DNA of 64,000 bases from Sisyra terminalis (GCA_958496175.1 OY292274.1:11305689-11369688), one strand, 5' to 3'. Positions 45,308 to 58,721 are shown, counted from the stretch's first letter. Notes: generated from the letters alone by a model not told the origin. Program-made: numbers and translations.

Positions 45308-46913
45308 ATTTATGATATGTATTTTATTCTAACGTATTTTTTTATACAAAAAATATTAGTTCTTTTTAATTTTTAGAAAGAATTCATTTCATTTTTTTCA
45401 TTTTCAATCCAGAAACATCATCTTTTTAAAGCAGAATTCAAATATAATACTGAGTTCACTTATAGCTTTCCGTGATGTATTAGTTGAATCATTTTATCTT
45501 CTTGTTATTACGGTAATAGTACCTATAATTAATGTATACACATGCACATGTACGCAAGTACATAATGCATAAATGTCGTTAGTTTAACTAATACTAATAG
45601 CTATAATTTAGCAAAAGGTACATAAATTGTAAGTGGTAGCATAAAGTTTAGTGTTTAATATGTCAAATTTCGAAAGAGCTTTAAACTTTTATTGCGTGGA
45701 ACATAACTCAGTGAATAAAATGGATATATAAACATATTTATAAGCCGATTAGTTGCTTGTTCCATTTTAGATACCATTTAAAATTTTCAAGGATATGAAC
45801 TGATTTCCTTTCTGTACGAAAAAATTAAAATTTATATTTGATTTTTTTATTTTAGTTCATTTGATAAAAGGTTTGGAAGGGAAAGCACTTGTAACACTAA
45901 AAGGAAAACACCGAATTTTTAAAACTATGATGCTCGAAAAATGTAATCAAGCTCGGAGTTACGTGATGACCGACTGAAACATAATGATAATTAAAAATTA
46001 AGATCAATACAAGAAATTAGTATAGCTTTTAGTAGATTAGCAACAATAGAAAATGTTTCGTTGCAATATTTATTAAACTTTTTCTCTTTGTTATGTGAAT
46101 CGCTGCTGTGATGCAAGTGAAAGAGTAATCAAAGTAAGTGCTTCTGGCCGTATAAAATTCTCAACGAGCGTTTCAAGTAATTAAAATTATTATAATTGGC
46201 CTTAGTTTCATTCTAGAATTATTTTTTTATTATTGTAGCAAAAATATAACGTTGAATTTTTGAGAATCACCCACTCATATATATTATTTATCATATTGTT
46301 GAAAATATCGTGAAATGCTTTTGATTTTATTCTATAGTATACTCATGGAAGTGAAATTTTTATGTGAACTCATTGTACGTAGAAGCCAATTATTTTATTT
46401 ATTGATAGATAAGATGCCAAAATTGATTTTAAACAATTAGCCATGCTAGACATCAATTAAATTGTTAAGATCAAAATGAAAGCTGCAAAAATTTCCTACC
46501 AAAAGAGGATCATTTACAGTTTCCTTTTTTGTCATAGTAAACGCGAAAACACTGGCGTAGCTTGATGGGGATGCTCCGAGCAGTGCTCCTGGAATTTCTT
46601 TAGAGCCCAAGAAGAATTATAAAGCAGGCGATGTGACTAGAGATGTTAAGTTATCGTATAAAGACGATTTAAGACGAACAATGCTTTCTTCAATAGATAG
46701 AGTAACTGCTGAATTTCCAAATATATTTTATCAATTGCTGAATCTAACCCAAAAATACTCCATTTTAAGATCTATAGTGATATTGGGTGTCAAAACATTT
46801 AACCTTAGCTCCTCAGGATATAAATAAAAAAGAGTTTCAACTTGAAAGTGAAAGTCTACGAACTTTCGTCGCAGCAAAAAACCCAAAATATAATCTAACT
46901 ATAGGCTATAATA

Positions 46914-46920
<7 letters not shown>
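45305..46920. other. AT-rich stretch with a possible transposase scrap
   Basis: Mostly featureless. At about 46560-46790 (+) a frame reads LEPKKNYKAGDVTRDVKLSY and then YKDDLRRTMLSSIDRV. It has a hAT/ZMYM-like flavour but no diagnostic residues. I would not assign it without a search. Confidence 0.25.

Positions 46921-46959
<39 letters not shown>
46921..46959. repeat. AT dinucleotide microsatellite
   Basis: About 19 tandem AT units, just left of the foldback element. Confidence 0.85.
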
Positions 46960-46964
<5 letters not shown>

Positions 46965-46980
46965 ATTTTAAATAAAATAA

Positions 46981-48255
46981 CAATAATTATAGAAATATCA
47001 ACAACAATAACGTAACAAGATTTTTGAATATGTAAACTTTCGTATATTTTCAATCGTCATTTCTTCACAGTGGCCTAGTAGAGGTTTGTTGTATAGTTGT
47101 ATAGTAGACTGCTTCAAAAAAAAAATGATGAATTTTTTCTTTCTTAATTATATCGAAAATATTGTTGGGAATGACAAAAAAAAATCCTGTGAAAGTTTCA
47201 GCTCTTAATATTAATATTAAGAGGTGCCGCATCGCAAATTTCGATTTTCCATTTAAATAACATGGGAACAATATTCTCTTGCACTTTGGAATTTTATAGC
47301 TCACGTTAGTGACAATATTTTCGAATAACCAAGTAATATTCTTGTAGAAAATTGAACGATCTACAAAAAAGGTCTCCAACAAGTTTTTGATATATTGTTT
47401 CCTTCAAAAGTTATTCGAGGTCAAAGTTGAACTAAAGAGAAAGAGAAATTTTAATATTTTTTTTAATTTTTTGACGCAACCATCAATTTTATGAGAAAAT
47501 TTTATAGGACATTTTTTGTAAAGCACTTTTTTTCTGAAACTTATTTTTAAAAAGTTTTTGATATTTTTCAAAGGTCGTAAGTTATTTGCATTAAACTGAA
47601 AATTCCCTGAATTATTATATTTTTAACATAAAAATTATTTTTTTTATTTTAATTAAATAACTTAGGATCTGTGAAAAATATCAAAAACTTTTTTAAAGAT
47701 AAGTAATAGAAAAAAAAATGCTCTACAAAAAATGTCCTATAAAATTTTCTCATAACATTGATGGTTTAACGGTCTCATAAAATTGAAAAAAATATTAAAA
47801 TTTCTCTTTAGTTAAACTTTCACCTCGAATATTTTTTGAAGAAGTAAATATATCAAAGACTTGTAATAGACCTTTTTTGTAGATCGTTCAATTTTCTACA
47901 AGAATATACTTTGGTCATTCCGAAATATTGTCACCAACGTTAGCTTTAAAATTCCAAATTGCAAGAGAATATTGTTCCCATGTTATTTAAATGGAAAATC
48001 GAAATTTGCGATGCGGCACCTCTTAATAATAATATTAAGAGCTTAAACTTTCACAGGAGTTTTTTTGTCACTCCCAACAATATTTTCGATATAATTAAGA
48101 AAAAAAAGCATATTTTTTTTTGAATCAGTTTGATATATATAACTATACAACAAACCTCTACTAGACCACTGTGAGGAAATGACGGTTGAAAATATATGAA
48201 AGCTTACATATTCAAAAATCGTGTTACGTTATTGTTGATATTTCTCTAATTATTG
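46981..48255. repeat. Foldback element, about 600-bp inverted arms
   Basis: The left arm (46981-47590) and right arm (about 47650-48255) are reverse complements at high identity: CAATAATTATAGAAATATCA at the left end mirrors the right end, GAGGTGCCGCATCGCAAATT (about 47220) mirrors about 48010, and TTGAACGATCTAC mirrors 47880. The centre is an AT-rich spacer near 47620. No coding function; the frames in it are shadows. A second copy lies at 60226-62510. It is probably a long-TIR non-autonomous DNA transposon. No target duplication was identified. Confidence 0.85.
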
Positions 48256-49740
48256 ACATTTTTGTAAAATCGGGGGCTAAATGTTTAATTTGTTTGTGAG
48301 ATTTAATTTCTGACCAAGGACAGTTCCAAAACTAAGGAACTAGATTTTTTGTAATTTTTCGTTCCAAATATTGAAGAGCTTATCTTTTAATTATGAAGAT
48401 ATCAAAAATTTCATCAAATGTTAACTTACTATCAAAGATTAATTACAGGATGAAAAATATTTTCTTAAATATTCATTCTTTAATTAAAACAACATTTTGA
48501 GATTTTCCTCAAATATCGGTTAAAAATTATCAATATTTTCCACTACAAGTAATATATTGTTAAAAGCCATCAATGATAGATAGAATATGAATAGAAATAG
48601 AAATAGAATATAATTGTGTGTACACAATTTAAAAATACACATTTTATTATTCTATAATTATGTGAAGAATATAATGAAAAGAAAAGTTCTTCCTTTTTTT
48701 TTGCATCTTAAATGTAGCAAAGCTATAGACACAATTAACCTTTGAACATACAATCCATGCTTTCATATTCAGAAGAAATCATCATAATATATTATGATCG
48801 AGAAACATCAATTATTCATCGAATCCTAAACCACCGATTATCACTTTGCAAATCAAATGGCATACTAAGAGTTCAGGATCATATTTAGTACTGCTGGTTG
48901 TACTTTTAATTGAAACACGGTCCATAATTATATACTATAGTTGACCCTGGACACCTAATCCTCCTAAAAATGGAAGTAAATAGATTATTGAATTTCAATA
49001 AAACCATATTTGTAGAATTTTCAAACTTTCTCTTGAACTTTCTCTAAGCAGTCCACAGCATCCGTTACTGTACCTTTTGTAACTAAAATTCAAAATATCT
49101 ATTTTTCAATTAAGTTTTAAGAAAAATTGTTATATCTCTGCCAATATTGATGATATTGCAAAAGTGACGATAAAAAAAATCCTTGATATCCGGAAATTCT
49201 GCACTGTATCTTTTAATTTGATACTCTATTAAGTTTTCCGATTAAATTAAAACTTTTACGCATATAAGTATAACGTTGTGTTAAAATTTCAGGACAATCG
49301 GTAAAGAACTTTAAAAAATTCGTGATTTAGAACAAGTGTACATTTATATACAAATGGTATAGTAATGATTATCAGTAATTTTTAGTTAATTTAATTCGCT
49401 ATTTAAAAACATATTATCAATTGATATTTGTTCGAACTGGATAAGTAAAAAAGAAGCGATTATGTTTAAAAATTCGTAAAAAAACATAAAAGTTTAGTGC
49501 CATAAGCTTTTTAAATATCAATATAAAAAATAATTAAGGACAACAATTAGATAACAAAGAACTGAAATCTTTTATCTTCATATTTAATGTTTGTTTTTTC
49601 TAGAATGAATTGAAAGAGTTACATTTACAATTGTGCTAGAAAAGTTGTTACTTTAAACATCAAGTAGTTAATTTTTTCATGCTTTGTTTATTAAAAATTC
49701 ATTCTTAATCGAAATAAGAAGACATAGTTTTTTCTTCTTA
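48256..49740. other. AT-rich stretch, nothing recognised
   Basis: No gene, RNA or element end could be supported. Confidence 0.4.
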
Positions 49741-50460
49741 TTAATACAAAATGAACAAAGCGCAAAGCGCTTCGCACTCGACAAACAATGCAAAAATTTG
49801 TAAAAAAAAAACAAGTTTATTTTATGTAACAAACGATGCAGATTTTCCACAAGTTTTCTTTAGGAGCAAACACAAAAGACTGTATTTTATTCCTGAGATA
49901 ATAACACACGATTATAACGAATGGGAAAATTAACGCTCCAAATTAAATGCTTTTGAAACGAACAGGCAATTTTCACGAGTGTGCCTGGAAAAATGGAGAG
50001 TTTTTCCAGCAGCACAAAGGTAATTTACTCGTTTCCCCGGCAGTGAAACCCTTCTTAATTTGTTTTCTCTTCATTAGATTATTCGTCGGAGTTTAAAATC
50101 GAAACGCGCAAAATCACCTACGAATCTTTCAAACATCTTCCCACTGATAATCTTGCAAAATTTCGCATGAAAATATAACCGTCATTTAGATGAAAAATTG
50201 AATGCAATTTTATTATCTCAACGTTTCACGAAAGAACTCTTTCGATCTAACTTTTTGTAGCGAAAGTAACCAGAGTGTGAACGCTTTTATCTCGAGGGAA
50301 ATTCCGTGCTGCCATTATCATGTTCCAGTAAACCCAGTTGTTAGCGCCTCTATTTTTTTAATATTTAATGTCTTGACTTTGAATTTTCCAATTTTGCCGG
50401 AGAATCGATTTTATATTTTATTTGTTGGAAAAATAATTTACTCCATAAAATACATGGAGT
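49741..50460. other. Lower-AT, apparently single-copy segment
   Basis: Sequence complexity and GC are higher than in the neighbours, and no window repeat matches. Two short frames (49751-49933, 50202-50462, both +) have no recognisable motif. A conserved noncoding element or an exon of an unseen gene is possible; neither is shown by the sequence. Confidence 0.3.
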
Positions 50461-50709
50461 GACTGATTTAAAGAAAATTTCAATTAAATTTATTTAATTT
50501 TTCACTATTGATCCTATTTTTTTCAGTGTTAACCAATAATCATATTGATAAAAAAAAAAAAAAAACTAAAAATTAATTAAATTTCTCATTAAATTGAATT
50601 TAAAATTTTGAATTAAATATCGTGAATACAAATAAAATTGCAATTATTGCAAATGATTAAACATTATTATTTTATAATAATTAAAACAGCGGTCATCTAC
50701 TAGACGTTT

Positions 50710-52125
50710 TAATTTTTATTCTTTATCTCACTCATGTTAATTCAAATGCATATTTACAATTCACAAGATATATTTACAATTTCAAACGATATTAATGAAG
50801 ATGTTTTTGTTAAATTAATATCTGACTATCTTAGCAAAACTAGTGACGGCAAAAACCACGCAATAGCTGGTGACTTTAATATTAATTTATTAATTACTGA
50901 TAAAACAGAATGTGATTTTTAATCCAACTTTTAACTCAAAAAGACATGATAAATTGTTTTTAGAACAGGTGCTTGGAGACAGTTATTTAATTTATAAAAT
51001 AGGAAAGTAAAATATTTGATTTTTTTTGCAAGTTCCATAGCATGAATATTCCATTTCATGTGGCAGTCAAAATATATACCAAGGTATTTGCAGCTTGTTA
51101 CTCTTTTTAGTTCTTTATCTCTAATAAACAGTTGAAATTTAACTGATATACTATCTACATAGCTTCCGAAAGTAATAAAGGTAGATTTATCTGTGTTTAA
51201 TGATAATTGATTATTTCTTAGCCAAGTATCTAATTTTTTTAACCAATTCGACAAATGAACATTAACTTCTCCCCAGTTTTTACCACAGCATAACACAGCC
51301 GTGTCATCACCATAAGAAACTAAGTTGTTTTTCGGTAGTACATCAAATATATCGTCAATACACAAGATAAAAAATAATGGTCCTAGAATAGTTCCTTGCG
51401 GAACTCCAACTCTTACATATTTATAATCACTCATAACATTGCCAACTTTAACGCATTGCACTCTGTGGGTTAGGTAATTTTGCATTAGCTGATGCGGAAG
51501 ACACCTAATACCTTTTCTCCAAAGTTTTTTCAACAGTATCTCATGATTGACAGTATAGTCAAAAGCTTTTGCAAGATCTAAGAAAGCTAACACTGTTGGT
51601 ATATTTTTATCCATATTGTTGTATATAAAGTTAGAAGTGTAAGTCAGGGCATCATTTGAACCCCTTTTTTTCATAAAGCCATATTGTCTTTCAGATATTA
51701 AGTTATTTCTAGTACAAAAATCATACAGTCTAGTGTAAATTATACCTTATAATAATATCTTTTTTCTTATGCCCACTGATGCAACAGAAATTAAAAAAAT
51801 CATACTTGATATGAAAAATAAAGCAGGTGGCGTTGATGGCATAAGTAGTAAAAATCTTAAAACTATAGTTAACGATATTTGTTTCCCGCACTAGAATATA
51901 TTTTCAATAAACGTATTAGCGAAGCTTGTTGGCCATTTTTCAATAAGTCAGGAAATAAACACTTAACAGCAAACTATAGAACTAATTCGCTTGTCTCTAG
52001 TCTAGCCAAAGTGTTTGAAAAAATAATTTACACTAGACTGTAGGATTTCTGTACTAGAAATAACTTAATATCTGAAAGACAATATGGCTATATGAAAAAA
52101 TAGGGGTTCAAATGAGGCCCAGATT
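50710..52125. mobile_element. Scrambled CR1/Kiri-like LINE: endonuclease (+), RT palm (-), RT N-terminus (+)
   Basis: A plus-strand frame (50734-50922) contains HAIAGDFNINLL, an APE endonuclease motif. The next segment (50931-51745) is RT on the minus strand. After it the plus strand resumes with TEIKKIILDMKNKAGGVDG and SLAKVFEKIIYTRL. A segment of about 95 bp (ACTAGAAATAACTTAATATC...) occurs twice in inverted orientation (about 51643-51740 and 52024-52118). All three pieces appear to belong to one family. Confidence 0.7.
50931..51745 (-). pseudogene. LINE reverse transcriptase palm/thumb, CR1/Kiri-like
   Basis: An uninterrupted 247-residue frame from 51674 to 50931, extended upstream to about 51745 by clear RT sequence. 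Motifs are FLDLAKAFDYTVNHEILLKK (one extra residue in the usual AFDTVNHE), VRVGVPQGTILGPLFFILCI, catalytic SYGDDTAVL (YGDD in place of YADD), LSLNTDKSTFI and KYLGIYFD. It stops before the usual C-terminus and lacks its own endonuclease in this orientation. The unbroken frame suggests a fairly recent copy. Confidence 0.8.
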
Positions 52126-52303
52126 ATTTTTTACTCAATAAAAGTAAGAAAAGAATTGAACTATTAAACAATGTTATGTATTTATTCTAAAAACTAAAAC
52201 AAATATTCTTATCATGGTTTAAGTATCGATTTTTTAATTGGTGCAGCATAGCGGGTGGGTGACTGTTTACGATTTTTGCTGATAAAAAGCGTTTTACTCT
52301 TTT

Positions 52304-53917
52304 GTGTTTAACATAAAAACATTTAACAGTGATTGTATGAAAGCTGCTGAATTAATTATATTCACCGCAAAACTATTATCATGTTTAATCGATTACAAGA
52401 CTTTAAAAATCTGTGTTAACCAGATTCGTTACTTTACTACTGTTCATTCTATTAGCTCTAGTTTTATTTCTTGTTTCATTCATATTCTCGTTGATATTCA
52501 GTTACCAGTTCCTTCACAATTACCTGTAAAACCAATTAGACCTTCCGAGATTAAGTCCCTCATTGAGAAAGTTCCATTAAAAAAGGCTCCTGGTCAAGAC
52601 CTCATAAACGCTTTAATTCTGCGACACTTGCCTCGGAAGGCCATTATATACCTTACCTCAATATATAATGCCATCCTTCGAAATGCTTACTATCCGAAGT
52701 ATTGGAAGTACTCCATAATTATAATGGTTCCTAAACCAAAAACCAAACCTTCCTATAGCCCTTCTTCCTACAGACCTAATAGTCTACTCCCTCTTCTCTC
52801 TAAAATTCTAGAAAAGCTTCTCCTTAAAAGAGTTCTTCCTATCCTGGAAACCAAAAATATAATTCCATACCATCAATTTGGTTTTCGCTCCTTTTACTCT
52901 ACGACTCAACAGTGTTTTAGAGTAGTCGATACCATTTCCGCAGGCCTTGAAAATAAGACGGTGGGCCTTGGGGTTTTTCTGGATGTTGCACAGGCGTTTG
53001 ATCGCGTGTTGCATCCTGGTCTCTTATATAAGCTCAAGGCACTTCTACCTTCTCAGTATTTCCTTATCCTACAATCCTATTTATCCAATCGCAGCTTCAG
53101 TGTGAGATGTGGAGCTACATACTCTGCCTCGTTTCCTATTCTTGCTGGAGTACCACAGGGAAGTATTGTTGGTCCTCTTCTTTACATCATCTATACGGCC
53201 GATATCCCAACTCACCCACATACCTGTATTTTCACTTATGCTGATGATACAGCAATCCTTTCCACTGACTTTAACCCCATAAAAGCAACCAATACGTTAT
53301 AGCACCACCTCGACCTCATCTCGGGATGGTGTCAGAAATGGAAGATAAAAATCAACAATGAAAAAAGACGACTAAGATGACTGATATACCCTCCGATTTA
53401 CTTTGACAACGACACTATCCCAATTACTTCCAAGGTTCGTTATTTAGGCTTCTACCTAGACAGCCACTTAACCTGGAACCCACATATTAAATTCAAAAGA
53501 AAAATACTAAACCAACGATACGGACTATTACGCAGACTTTTAGGACCTAAATCTTCAGTTAATACAAAAACTAAACTCACCATTTACAAAACTCTACTAC
53601 GACCTATCTGGGCTTACGGAGCAGAATTGTGGGGCTCTGCAAAACCATCCAACATCTAAATTATCCAATCTTTCCAATCAAAAATCCTTCGTCGAATAAT
53701 CAATGCTCCTTATTATGTTAACAACCGAATCATACACAATGATCTCAACTTTCCTGTTGTCCCTAGCTTAGTCCTAGAACGATTCCAAAAATTCCACTCC
53801 AAGTTAGTCGACCATCCTAACCCTAATGCCCAAATTCTTTCCTCTGAAACTCATCCAGACAACATGCCACGTAGGCTGAAACGACGTTGGTCTCGCGACT
53901 ACCTAACAAATTCTTAG
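52304..53917 (+). pseudogene. Jockey-clade LINE ORF2 (RT to C-terminus), 5' truncated
   Basis: The frame is open from 52304 to a TAG at 53300 and then continues in the same frame to the natural stop at 53915-53917, with further stops TGA near 53378 and TAA near 53656. RT motifs are APGQDLINALIL, SSYRPNSLLPLLSK, GFRSFYSTTQ, the palm VFLDVAQAFDRV, AGVPQGSIVGPLLYIIYTAD and the catalytic YADDTAIL. The C-terminus has WAYGAELWGSA, APYYVNNRIIHNDLNFPVVP and DHPNPNAQ, typical of jockey. There is no RNase H. The 3' UTR runs to about 54085 with AATAAA at about 54069. Only substitutions break the frame, so decay is slight. Confidence 0.85.
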
Positions 53918-54085
53918 AGAGTCCCAACATTGGTTGGGCCCTCTCAACATGTTTCGAAAATACCACACCAGGCTCGAACTACGGTTTTTACCTCAAGTGT
54001 GGTATATAAGGAACCAAAATTTGTTAGCACATTGCATAGTATATAAATTGTAAATATATAGAAGACAATAAAGGAATTTTTAATA

Positions 54086-55854
54086 CAATCGTTCTGATTT
54101 TCCTCGTTTTAAGTTTAATTCAATCGGCACAGTTTCTTTCATTACATTTTTTTATCAAGTATCCATTACATAGTTATTGTTTTTCATCAGGCCTGCCAAT
54201 AGATAATTACAAAATAACAAAAAATGGAGATAATTTTTATTTCCAGAAGTAATCTAATTTATTTTTTTTTTGAATATAATCAATAAAATAATGGATTGAC
54301 TTGTTGGCTGACTTTTTTCCCGATTTTTATTCTATCTGTTAAAACTGAAAGATAGTAGTTCACCGCAAAAAGTTTTCTTCTTCGTTTCATAGTGGTTGGT
54401 GAGTTTTTTTTTCCAGTTTTACAAGAGTATAGAATGTATAGAGAAATAGTTTTGAAGCGTAAGCTTTCGAACAATTTCGACGTTCTTGTACTGTGTTTCA
54501 GTACTGAACGATTCGTTTTATTATTTTTTCTTTGTTCTCATATACGTATTTGTCTTAGATAAATTTTGTAGACTTATCAGAGAAAATAAGATAGGTATGA
54601 ATTTCAACAAGAAAGCATGTAAGTTGAGAATAATGGATTCTGGGTATGAATAAGTTTCTTTGGGAGTAGTGAAATATTTACAAACGATATGTTTTTCGCA
54701 AACAAAGTTCTGTGCTTTACAATTAACATGTCGATATTTGTATTTTTTCCGCACCGTATACATCGTAAATATTTTTGTCTACATTTGCTGTTTGCTAAAA
54801 ATTTAAATAAAGGTTTTATTTTCGCTTGTGAAAAAAAAAGATATGAGTGATTGATTTATTGAACGGTTTTTTTTCAACAAAAAGATTAAGACCCTTATTT
54901 AATTCCAAAATCAAAGTTAAAAGTCAAAAATCACATGAAAAAACTGATTATGGAAAATTTGTGAAGTATTTTTTTAACTTAACCATACATTTCCCATTTC
55001 CGATAAATGTTTTATTTGAAAATAATGATTCAACACCGTAGTTTTTTTTTCCTTTTGTATATAGTGTGGGTTGTTTCATTAACAATTTTGCATATGCACA
55101 ATTATGCTTCGTTTGACCACATATTGATGAATTGTTAGGCATATTTTCCGTTTTGTTGATTGATGATAATATTCTCATTGTATTGCTCATTGTGCATCAT
55201 ATTGGCTTTTTTCATACGAAATACACACACAGCATACGCCTAATAATTTTCCACAATAAATTTCAACAAAAACCAAATTTCACACTACACGCTTGAACTC
55301 CATTTCATTGGACCAATTTATAATTAATTAGTTGAAATTTAATAGGGAGAATATATCGCGCATCATGCACACATAAAGCTTTACAGCTAAATACTTGGAG
55401 AGACATACACTGGCGGGATCAATTCAAATTCATTTAAAATATAAATTTAAATTTAATTTATATGAACAAATTATTAATTTAAAATGACCCAATAGCTAGT
55501 ACCCTACAATATATTAATATTTGTTTTCTATTTTTTTTTTAATTTTGCAAGCGGAGAGAATCCGTTTTTGTTACGAAGAACAAATTAAAAGGCATTGCAT
55601 TTTTAAACATTAAATGCAAGTGATCGTTTATGAAAATAAAAAAAAGAGTTCATAAAGAATCAACTCACTAGAATAGTACAGTCGTAAGAGTGAGGTTCCC
55701 AAAAAGAACGTAGAAGTCAATTGTTTTATTTATCGATTAAGTTCCAAGCATGATTATTCGTCTCCACAAAAAATTATTTTTCAGAGAAGTAAGTTATTTT
55801 TTCATTTTTACTTCAACACCGTGCAAAATCATATTAAACATTTAAAATATTAAC
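54086..55854. other. AT-rich stretch, nothing recognised
   Basis: Short frames at 54280-54474, 54521-54763 and 54948-55190 (all -) show no family motifs. No repeat ends seen. Confidence 0.35.
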
Positions 55855-57123
55855 ATAGGGCAATGGAAGATAGCATTGGTTATTATGATCTTGAAACCTG
55901 GAAAACCTCCCCAAGAGGTGAGTTCATACCGACCAATAAGTCTGCTTCCAATCTTAAGCAAAGTATTTGAAAAATTACAACTTAAAAGAATACAGAATAC
56001 ACCCAATAATACAAGACAAAAAAATCCAACCAGATCCAATTTGGCTTTAGAAATGGTCGCTCAACACTAGAGCAAATTCACAGAATCGTTGAAACTATTC
56101 GCTATGCCCGGGAAAGAAAATAATACTGTTCTGCGGATTTTCTGGATGTGGCACAGGCATTCAATAAGGTGTGGTATTCCATACTGTTGTACAAAATTAA
56201 AAAAAAAACTTCCTGAGTATTTTAACATAATCTCGTTCTACTTGGAAAACCGTATCTTTCAAGTCAAATACAATCGGGAGTAACGACTCCCAGGAAAGTA
56301 ACAGCCGGGATTCCCCAGGACAGCGTACTAGGACCTCTGTTGTACGCCCTTTACACAGCCGATATGCTAAATACAACAGATGCATTAGTGGCAACATTTG
56401 CTGATGACACAGCCATCGTAACTGCAGCAGATCAACCCAATGAAGCTTCCTTAAAACTCTAGAATAACCTGGACGAAGTAGAAAAATGGGCAAAAAAGTG
56501 GAAATGAAAAATAAACAACACAAAATCTACACACATAATGTTTACACTGCGCAGAAATATACGTCTACCGTTTACAATGGAAGGTAAAGAACTACCGCAA
56601 AAGAGGTAAAATATATCGGAATGCTCTTAGATCAAAAAGTTACATGGGCTGTGCAAATCAAAAAAACTCGAGAATATTTAAATAAAAAATACAAAAAATG
56701 TATTGGCTAATGGCATCTAATGCACCACTATCAACAGAAAACAAACTTCTTCTGTGCAAGGTTATCCTCAAGCTCATATAGATATATGGGATATAGTTGT
56801 GGGGTACTGCATCCAACTCCGACATTGAAATCCTGCAAAGATTTCAATCAAGGACCCTACGACAAATAATCGGTGCTCCATGGTATGTAAATAATAAAAA
56901 AATACATGAAGATACAGAAATGCCATCTGTAGTGGAGGAAATTCAAGGGTTTAGTAAAGAATATCTGACAAAACTAGACCATCATTCCAACCATCTCGCA
57001 ATAAACTTATTGGACAACAATGAGTGATAAGAAGGTTACAAAAATGGAGTGTAATAGATTTGCCTGATAGATTTTGTTACTAAACAAATATTCTTATTAA
57101 CTATTTGTTGCCAAATTATTATA

Positions 57124-58721
57124 TCTATACTAATATATAAAATTCTTACGTCTGTCTGTACATTTCGATTTTGAACCCAATTTTTGGGTAAATATTTGTT
57201 TTATGAGGACCTTATTCCAAATTTAACATTTTTAAAATTTTTGTCTGTCTGTCTGTCTGTCTGTGTGTCCCGATTTAACTAAAGAACGGAACAACCGAAT
57301 TTAATGAAATTTTGTATTAAGATACAACACAATTTCCCACAGACTATAGGTTACTTATCGTTCCAAAAAAATATTAAGGGAAGGTATTCCCTAGGGATGA
57401 AAACAGAAATTTTTACTTTAGACAAATGAGTTATATATCATTGAAAAGGTAATTAAAAGTTAGAAAATAATCTGTAAAATTATTTTAAGTTGAACTGATA
57501 AAAAGCACAGTAAATTTAATTTAAAGTTCAAAAAATTGCCTCTTTGAAATATAAACCTTTATATATCATAATCACATAGTTTATGTACGTAGCGTAATCG
57601 CTTACGTATCGGTCATTCTGATGCTCCTTATAATAAGGACGTGGGTTCGAATCTTGCAGTGAACTTTTTTTTTATTTTTTTTTTTTACAAAATTGTTGTA
57701 AATAGATCCTTAGAGTTACTCAATAAGGAAAAATTAACGAAAAAAAGTAATAGTAGTAGTAGTAATAATAATAACAGTAATAAAAATTAAAGTAAATACG
57801 TTTTTAAAACCGTGCATACATAAAATCCTGAATTTATATATCCCCTCTGTCTGATGAAATTTTAATATTTCGATGTATTCCTTTTTAGAAGTAGGTTTCA
57901 TCTGATAAGATTTTTTTTTGAAAATTCCTACCCTAAAAGAGTAAAAGGGGTGACTAAGTTTGTAACGGAAAATGTAGAGTTAATCAACAATCGAAATTTT
58001 GAATTTAATAAGTGTAATTAATAAATAAATAATTAATTATAAATAAGTTTCTGTTTTTGTTATATCATTTTAACTACAGCATTTTAAATAACGTCATTTC
58101 ACTTAATTAGTATGAAATTTTAGGTAGTAGGTACTTATACCAAATACCAAAGAGGCAGTTTTTATTTTTGGTTGTTTTTCAATAATCAATTTTTTTTAAA
58201 ATCTAATTTTTATGAACCAACGACTGTGACCTGGAGCAATTATTTATCATTAAGGGCGCAATTTTTTGTCATATATTTCATTATCAATCAAAATATAAAA
58301 TCTTCCAAACTAATTTTTCCTTGGTATTTAGAAAAATTTGAAAATCAATTATTGTTATTGAAAATAAATAAAATATTCGAATTTCCTTCCACACTTTCTA
58401 TCTATTTCCAACAATTTTGTATGTACAACGTCCAAATGTGCGATATCGAATTGCTTTTTAGTCATGATAATCAAAATAAAGGTCATTATTTTTTTTCGTT
58501 TTACAATGTATTTTACAATATAAATGCATATTTGTATCTTTCTTATATGATGCAGATATAAAATAAGAAAGGGTTTTTTCATAATTCCTCCTCTAAAAGA
58601 GTGAAAAATGGTGGCAAAGTTAGTACTGCATAACGTCTAATAAACAATCGAAATTTCAAATTTAATTATCAAGGATGTTCTACAACTACGTTACGCAGAC
58701 GAAGTCGCGGGGATCAGCTAG
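57124..58721 (+). mobile_element. Helitron copy, 1598 bp, with exact empty site elsewhere in window
   Basis: Starts TCTATACTAATATATAAAAT after A and ends GAAGTCGCGGGGATCAGCTAG before T, with the perfect 3' hairpin CGCAGACGAAGTCGCG. A four-unit GTCTG tract and the tRNA-like unit are present. The region from about 58640 jumps from interior sequence to the 3' terminus, so the palindrome region is deleted. The paralogous LINE tail at 61603-62135 has the same site uninterrupted (junction 61908/61909). Confidence 0.9.
57590..57664 (+). promoter_or_regulatory. tRNA-like unit in Helitron
   Basis: A box TAGCGTAATCGCTTACG and B box GGGTTCGAATC, with oligo-T from 57665. Located 466 bp from the Helitron 5' end. 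Confidence 0.6.

Noticed and set aside
46633..46827. hAT/ZMYM-like protein fragment
   Set aside because: Only a vague resemblance in DLRRTMLSSIDR; no catalytic or dimerisation motif, so not called as a gene.
47065..47382. 105-codon minus-strand frame
   Set aside because: Lies wholly inside a foldback arm and is not kept open in the other arm or in the second copy.
56197..56523. 108-codon minus-strand frame
   Set aside because: Antisense to the jockey RT at 55855-57123, whose motifs read on the plus strand.
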